Positions 60,601 through 64,000 of a stretch of 64,000 nt of DNA are shown piece by piece; position 1 is the stretch's first letter, and every line of letters begins with the position of its first letter. The stretch is taken from assembly GCA_900708905.1 (NCBI GenBank), contig CAADRB010000108.1:81061-145060 (forward strand). The letters are read 5' to 3'. Below the pieces are notes generated by a model. The model did no database searches. It was not told the origin of the DNA and saw nothing but the letters and a program-made list of their open reading frames with translations. The stretch is from Hymenolepis diminuta (lineage: Eukaryota; Platyhelminthes; Cestoda; Cyclophyllidea; Hymenolepididae). Made by a program: the position numbers and the translations under genes.

Positions 60601-63359
60601 CTTATTCTTGGAAAGTGGAATCAGGATATCGGTTGTCATCGGCACCGGCCATTTCAACAATGATGAGCTTCATGTCTTCCCCACCGGGAAAGATTAATGA
60701 CGATGACAGACTTCAACCGTTTTTGGCATCCAGCATCACTTCATTCAATGGGGTGATTGAACCACAGACCGAATGCATTGTCTTGAAGGATATTGCGGGG
60801 GCGATGATCTGGATAAAAGGTAAGTCCGTCTCTTCTTGAATTAAATTTTATTTAAAGATATCTGCTATAATTACAGATCAATTGTGTGACATCTCCAAAT
60901 TGAGAAATAAGACCTCTATTGCCTATTACTTGAAAAGAGGGAGTTTTAATCCTTCTGTCGTCTTTATCACTCGTTCATCCTCCTCTATTTCCATTCCTCA
61001 TCAATTCACTTTATCGTACTTTGTTCATTCATTTCAGCGTGGATTTCATTCGACGCTTCATTACGATAGGTCAAATCCGATACTTGACAAACACGACCAT
61101 ATGTATATTCTTATCATGTATTGTTATAGGAATATGGTTTCCAAAAATGAAGTCTATCAGCCAGTTTCTCTAATTAGCTTTATGATATCTGCTCTTGGGG
61201 ACACATTTGGAGATAGGGCTGCAACAATAGCGTTAACGATGTGGGATCTAGAAAACTTGCTAATTTACTGTTCTTTCGAATTTTGTGAAGTTCAATTTCA
61301 CTGGATAGAAATTAGATGACCGTGGTAGTAGAATGTGGGTATCAGAAAAGCACAATTAGGACCATTAAATCACTTAAAAAAAAGAGTTAAAGGTCGATAG
61401 AAAGCTGAGTCAGATGAAGAAGTAATGATGGGAAAGTCCTTAAGCAGCAAAAGATTAATCGTAGAATATGGTCCGATTTTCAACTTTAACACATAGGCAG
61501 TTGCTTAACTCACTTGATTATTTAAAAGACGATAAATCGTGCTTGGATACAGACAATATAAAAAGTACAATAAATTCATCAAATTTAATTCCTATTTTAT
61601 TAATATAGTAAAATTAATAGACATTATTGAGTGTTCCGTGAGTGATTTCCGGGAATTAAATGTTTAATAAGTAGGTGTACTTAAACTTGAGCTAAGAATT
61701 ATATGTCAATTTAATTTATGTAATCGCTAAGTGTCTTTTTCACGTGACTTGATGTCTTGAATTAAATTTTAATTGAATCAATAATTCTATTTATTAAATT
61801 ACTGTAAATTCATAGAAGAAAGTTCATCTTAAGTGCTAATGAAAATTTTAATTATCCTAAGCAAGTGTTGTTATAAAATTTATAAATCCTTACTCATAAC
61901 TTTCTGAACAATTTATATTTACAAATATTTATTTTTCTTTTATAATTACATTTCCAAAATGATAGCAAATTTAAAAGAGATAAATTGATTGGATTGAAAA
62001 ATCATTTGCGTACCTTGCGTACTCTGATTTTCGGATAGTTCAAGTAGCGAATGGGATATTTATAAATAAATAGTTTTCTGAAGTGTCGGATTATAGAGTT
62101 TTCTTTTACAATTGTACAATTTTTTGCATATTTTAGATAAACAAAAGAAAAAGATTCAATTTAATTTGCCTCAGATTTACACAACTTTGCAAGAGGCTAT
62201 TCTTACGCTTGCAATGGTATGTTTCTCAGTTTCCTTTAAAGTGTGTTTGCACGAGTAAAGTTATTGTGTAGGGTTTGAGTACATTTACTAATCGGATAAA
62301 AGTGTTATCACGTGTTGGCAAGCATGTTTCATTTATTCGGATCTAGCTGGTAAAATTGTAAAGCTTGCACACACCCTTTAATCCTATCACAATATGGTTG
62401 CAGTAGGTTTGAAATAATTGCATTTCTTTTAAATAAAAACTCAGCTAATTTTATTTTGGACAAAAAATTAATATTTACATTGAATGATGTAAAAATTTTT
62501 ACATTTTCAGAGGGAGGAGGGAGTAAAATTGGTCGATTTTCATCTTTAAACTAGTGAATTATCTGAAGTATAGGTTTCCACTGACGTTACAAAATCGTGA
62601 TTCACGTAGGCCCTAATTAGAGAATATCTTAAAGACAAGACAAATTAAAATGGAAGGGCATAAACTTTAAAGTCGTATGAAAGTTGGAAATAGGGATCTA
62701 GAAGCATAAGCAGGGCAAATAGTGACCATCATGCCTTGATCATTCAAAATTCCCCCTTCCGGTATAGGATTTGAAGAGGGGCATATTTCAGCATTTTATC
62801 TTCCTTATTGAGTCACTCTGCGTCCAGGCAACTGAGTCCGTACCGACTGGTATAACTGTTAGTTGGGCTTGCTTTCAATGTTTGTGGTGGCTTACAATGT
62901 TCTTTTATCTGAACAATTCATTTGTAAAATGTTTGTTCTTAGATTTGGAGAAAATTGTGAGAAAAACACATTAGATAGTTGAATTTGTCCGAGAATATAA
63001 TAAAACTTAGAAAAACTTTAACTGATTACATTTAAAAGACTGGACAGTGGTCTGACTCCCATTTTTAGAGATGAAAACTAAGATTCACACCTAGCACGAA
63101 TAGACCAAATTCATTTTAAATTAACTAACCCAACTCAAGATCAGAGTAAAATGAAATGTTATATACTTCACTATCAAACAATAGTTATTCTTTTCAGCTG
63201 CACCAAGTTCTTTTACATGGTATCACTGCTACCGCCGGACCGATAAAAATTTCGGTTTTTATCCAGTTCAAGATGACTGTCAAAAGTACGGCAAACCTGG
63301 ATACTTATAAGGGTGGCAGACAGCCTATAACTCACCAACAGCAAAATCTGCGAACTTGA
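47568..63359 (+). CDS. eno4: ENO4-like (enolase 4) protein, multi-exon gene model
   Basis: Enolase-superfamily protein resembling vertebrate ENO4, a divergent enolase of the sperm flagellum. Model exons: 47568-47699, 47731-47850, 47884-48020, 48050-48148, 48198-48384, 48463-48630, 56517-56552, 56636-56767, 60396-60819, then less certain 60877-61284, 62137-62216 and 63198-63359. All junctions are GT-AG and every phase matches; the sum is 2085 nt (694 residues, against about 628 in human ENO4). Similarity to ENO4 as I remember it runs colinearly through exons 1-9: an N-terminal helical segment, an IPQLVIIS-type strand, a DRIEQAL helix, RGKYEL, DEMVDIY and VDPFR. Canonical enolases have Glu in the EDPF motif; here it is Val373, and human ENO4 also lacks it, so ordinary enolase chemistry is doubtful. 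The conserved C-terminal ENO4 stretch (KLG...RGER...KYNRL) was not found, so the last exons may be wrong or the gene may continue past the window. The nearest upstream feature is the 3' LTR of a same-strand retrotransposon, 764 bp before the ATG. Confidence 0.8.
49325..49625 (-). repeat. LTR-like dispersed repeat family A, copy 5
   Basis: The most complete copy, lying in the large ENO4-like intron. Minus-strand order: GATCTCTCTATGTGC, AACTGTCAGTTACTC, TTACAATTCGGATTGTACTC, CT-rich block, GTTCAATACATATTTGTCTA and CTTGGTCTTCTC. Confidence 0.65.
50004..50030. repeat. (TA)n microsatellite
   Basis: About thirteen TA units in the large ENO4-like intron. Confidence 0.9.
50403..50431. other. Assembly gap (29 N)
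   Basis: A short run of N inside the large ENO4-like intron. A SINE-like copy lies shortly after it. Confidence 0.99.
50474..50560 (+). repeat. tRNA-derived SINE-like copy 3
   Basis: Reads GTGCGCCACTGATGCAGTAG, TTAATGTGCTTGTGCGATG, TCAGAGGTCAGT. The A-box and the GAGGTCAG block are shared with copies 1, 2 and 4; the B-box is degraded. Located in the large ENO4-like intron. Confidence 0.5.
51327..51341. repeat. (TA)n microsatellite
   Basis: About seven TA units. Confidence 0.8.
51430..51710 (+). repeat. LTR-like dispersed repeat family A, copy 6
   Basis: Plus-strand order matches copy 5: TTATATTGCACAC, AACTGTCAGATACTCACC, CT-rich block, AAATACACTCCTGGTCCATA, AAGTTCTTCTTG. It also lies inside the large ENO4-like intron, in opposite orientation to copy 5. 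The overlapping ORFs are low-complexity and not considered genes. Confidence 0.6.
54598..54635. repeat. (TA)n microsatellite
   Basis: About twelve TA units, a short TTTAC break, then more TA. Confidence 0.9.
55190..55250 (+). repeat. tRNA-derived SINE-like copy 4
   Basis: Reads GTGGCGTTGCAGTCAACGG, ACACGCCTCAAGTCAGAAG, TTATGGAATCAAGACTC, matching the A-box, spacer and B-box order of the other copies. Strongly diverged. Confidence 0.4.
56517..56767 (+). CDS. eno4: ENO4-like exons 7-8
   Basis: Exon 7 (56517-56552, 36 nt) follows a TTTATTTTAG acceptor and encodes MLLEMIPKLRTE, matching the ENO4 segment GVEMLMEMQKHINK. An 83-nt intron (56553-56635) separates it from exon 8 (56636-56767, 132 nt). 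Exon 8 encodes KIGAANFDRIEQALQFV at its start and ECQPYAAYNE at its end, and closes with a strong GTAAG donor. It corresponds to the ENO4 segment containing DSIEQPLLLIQEI and NCAGHELMDYN. Both exons begin and end in phase 0, as do their partners on either side. Exon 7 is short, so its exact ends are less sure than those of exon 8. Confidence 0.78.
56768..60395 (+). other. Large intron 8 of the ENO4-like gene
   Basis: 3628 bp from GTAAGA to CATTCGCTTCAG, phase 0 on both sides. Only diverged purine-rich, repeat-like patches (about 56930-57070 and 57480-57770) were noticed. Confidence 0.7.
60396..60819 (+). CDS. eno4: ENO4-like exon 9, core enolase-like segment
   Basis: This 424-nt exon has a CATTCGCTTCAG acceptor and a GTAAGT donor, entering in phase 0 and leaving in phase 1. 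It starts KRGKYELSKGSFKTADEMVD and continues IKRIVDPFRTEESKAW; human ENO4 has NKGKYEV...AAEMVDLY...ALIDPFRKED at the same place. This is the best-conserved part of the gene and the main reason for the ENO4 call. The metal-binding Glu of classical enolase (EDPF) is Val373, a loss shared in kind with vertebrate ENO4 (Ile). The second half of the exon, after about residue 390, is poorly conserved, serine-rich, and longer than in the human protein. It ends near VIEPQTECIVLKDIAGAMIW, which may align with the ENO4 GLIIKHTNQTTMSDL region. Confidence 0.85.
60877..61284 (+). CDS. eno4: Probable ENO4-like exon 10 (ends uncertain)
   Basis: The exon follows a 57-nt intron (60820-60876) with a clear TTACAG acceptor. 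Its first two bases complete a codon from exon 9. Early residues (DQLCDISKLRNKTSIAY) resemble the ENO4 stretch SDLVEITNLIDSKKHIAV. Near residue 586 it has ALGDTFGDRAATIALTM, resembling GESSDDSLVDLAVGL of human ENO4. Between these lie about 80 residues with no counterpart, rich in Ser, His and aromatics. They could be a lineage-specific insertion or an unrecognised open intron; no phase-consistent strong splice pair was found to remove them. The 3' limit at a GTGAAG donor was chosen because its phase matches the next candidate exon. Confidence 0.5.
62137..62216 (+). CDS. Candidate ENO4-like exon 11
   Basis: An 80-nt open segment between a CATATTTTAG acceptor and a GTATGT donor. It encodes KQKKKIQFNLPQIYTTLQEA and six further residues. 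Two leading bases complete a phase-1 codon, which fits the 61284 donor, and it leaves in phase 0. Splice sites and composition look genuine, but the residues do not align with any ENO4 segment I know, so membership of the gene rests only on phase and position. Confidence 0.3.
63198..63359 (+). CDS. Candidate terminal exon of the ENO4-like gene
   Basis: Open from a TATTCTTTTCAG acceptor to a TGA at 63357-63359, in phase 0 with the preceding candidate exon. It encodes 53 residues starting LHQVLLHGITATAGP and ending HQQQNLRT. A second frame of the same segment is also open for about 36 codons, so the frame is not certain. No AATAAA follows closely, and the expected conserved ENO4 C-terminus is absent. 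It may belong to another gene or be chance. Confidence 0.25.
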   Translation: MHQVLLHGITATAGPIKISVFIQFKMTVKSTANLDTYKGGRQPITHQQQNLRT

Positions 63360-64000
63360 GTCGTGGTTTTTGAGGTGTTCTTTATATATACTTATCATCT
63401 AAATATTTTTGTTTTGATAATTTTAAGATCTGAGGTACTGCAAAAGGAGATTCTATTCTGAATTTCTTATTTGTGCCGTTCATTATTTAAATGATTGAAC
63501 ATTAAATTATGACACCTTTTACTCGAAAACTGCCCTGAGAGTAAAAGCATGCTCCGTCGATTTTGCTTTTCTGTAATGAGTAAAAGGGCTGTTTTTACAA
63601 GCTGCGATACCATGTCACTCTTTCAACCTCTGCTCTTGTCAATTTGATCGAATATATTACTCATTTATGCGTTATCAAAAGTAGCACGTCATCATTTCAT
63701 TTTTTTAGCTCAAAATATTAATGCATTCTGAAAAGTGGGAAAAACACGTTATGAAACTGATTATAAAGTGGTATTCTCTAATTTCTTTCTAAATCCAAAG
63801 CTCAGTTTTTTGGTGAGAGTTTACTTCTGATATCGAGTGAATTTGAACCAGTTTTTTTAAATACAGAGTTAAAAAATGCAAGTTAATGCCCAACTTTGCT
63901 CTGGAAGTTAATATCTGGTTTCTGTTACACTCAAAGTTAAGCCCAAACCAGACTAGACGACCATAAATATACAATGTACGTACTAATCGCTTCAAATCAA
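63360..64000. other. Downstream flank or further intron
   Basis: No feature was supported. If the ENO4-like gene has a conserved C-terminal exon, it may lie beyond this end. Confidence 0.4.

Noticed and set aside
1..64000. CRISPR arrays, prokaryotic operons, rRNA or phage modules
   Set aside because: Nothing of the kind is visible; introns, mariner and gypsy elements show animal nuclear DNA.

Overview
The window is AT-rich animal (metazoan) nuclear DNA. The best guess is a flatworm (Platyhelminthes), for three reasons: one gene here starts with a run of 29-49 nt introns followed by multi-kilobase introns, a layout known from schistosomes and tapeworms; the mobile elements are an irritans-type mariner and a K02A2.6/mag-like Ty3-gypsy element; and the DNA is gene-poor with long AT-rich spacers. 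The species cannot be named from the sequence. There are two runs of N (7029-7354 and 50403-50431).

Layout. 1-6594 is gene-poor, with one unplaced small membrane-protein candidate near 4170. 6595-7875 is a dead mariner element with TA target duplication and matching inverted ends, interrupted by the larger gap. 7878-23588 is mostly featureless apart from old dispersed repeats. 23589-25439 (minus) is an intact, intronless 616-residue DEG/ENaC-family channel gene with two unusual substitutions at gating and filter positions. 25440-42276 is again gene-poor, with tRNA-derived SINE-like copies and other old repeats. 42282-46803 is a decayed but complete Ty3/gypsy LTR retrotransposon with both LTRs, a 5-bp target duplication and a polypurine tract.

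47568 to about 63359 (plus) is the main result: a multi-exon ENO4-like (enolase 4) gene that no single long ORF reveals. I assembled it from splice sites, reading phases and similarity to vertebrate ENO4. Its first six exons lie in 1.1 kb, separated by introns of 31, 33, 29, 49 and 78 nt. A 7.9-kb intron, two small exons, a 3.6-kb intron and the core enolase-like exon follow. As in mammalian ENO4, the acidic residue before the enolase DPF motif is missing. The 3' end is uncertain.

Overlying this are several old repeat families: an LTR-like CT-rich family with at least six copies, a tRNA-like SINE family with about four copies, two further paired families, an inverted-repeat element near 18 kb, and (TA)n microsatellites. 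The two genes are functionally unrelated as far as the sequence shows: one is a plasma-membrane cation channel, the other an enolase-like protein probably tied to cilia or sperm. No operon, CRISPR array, rRNA or intact tRNA gene was seen, and I found no convincing new multi-gene system.
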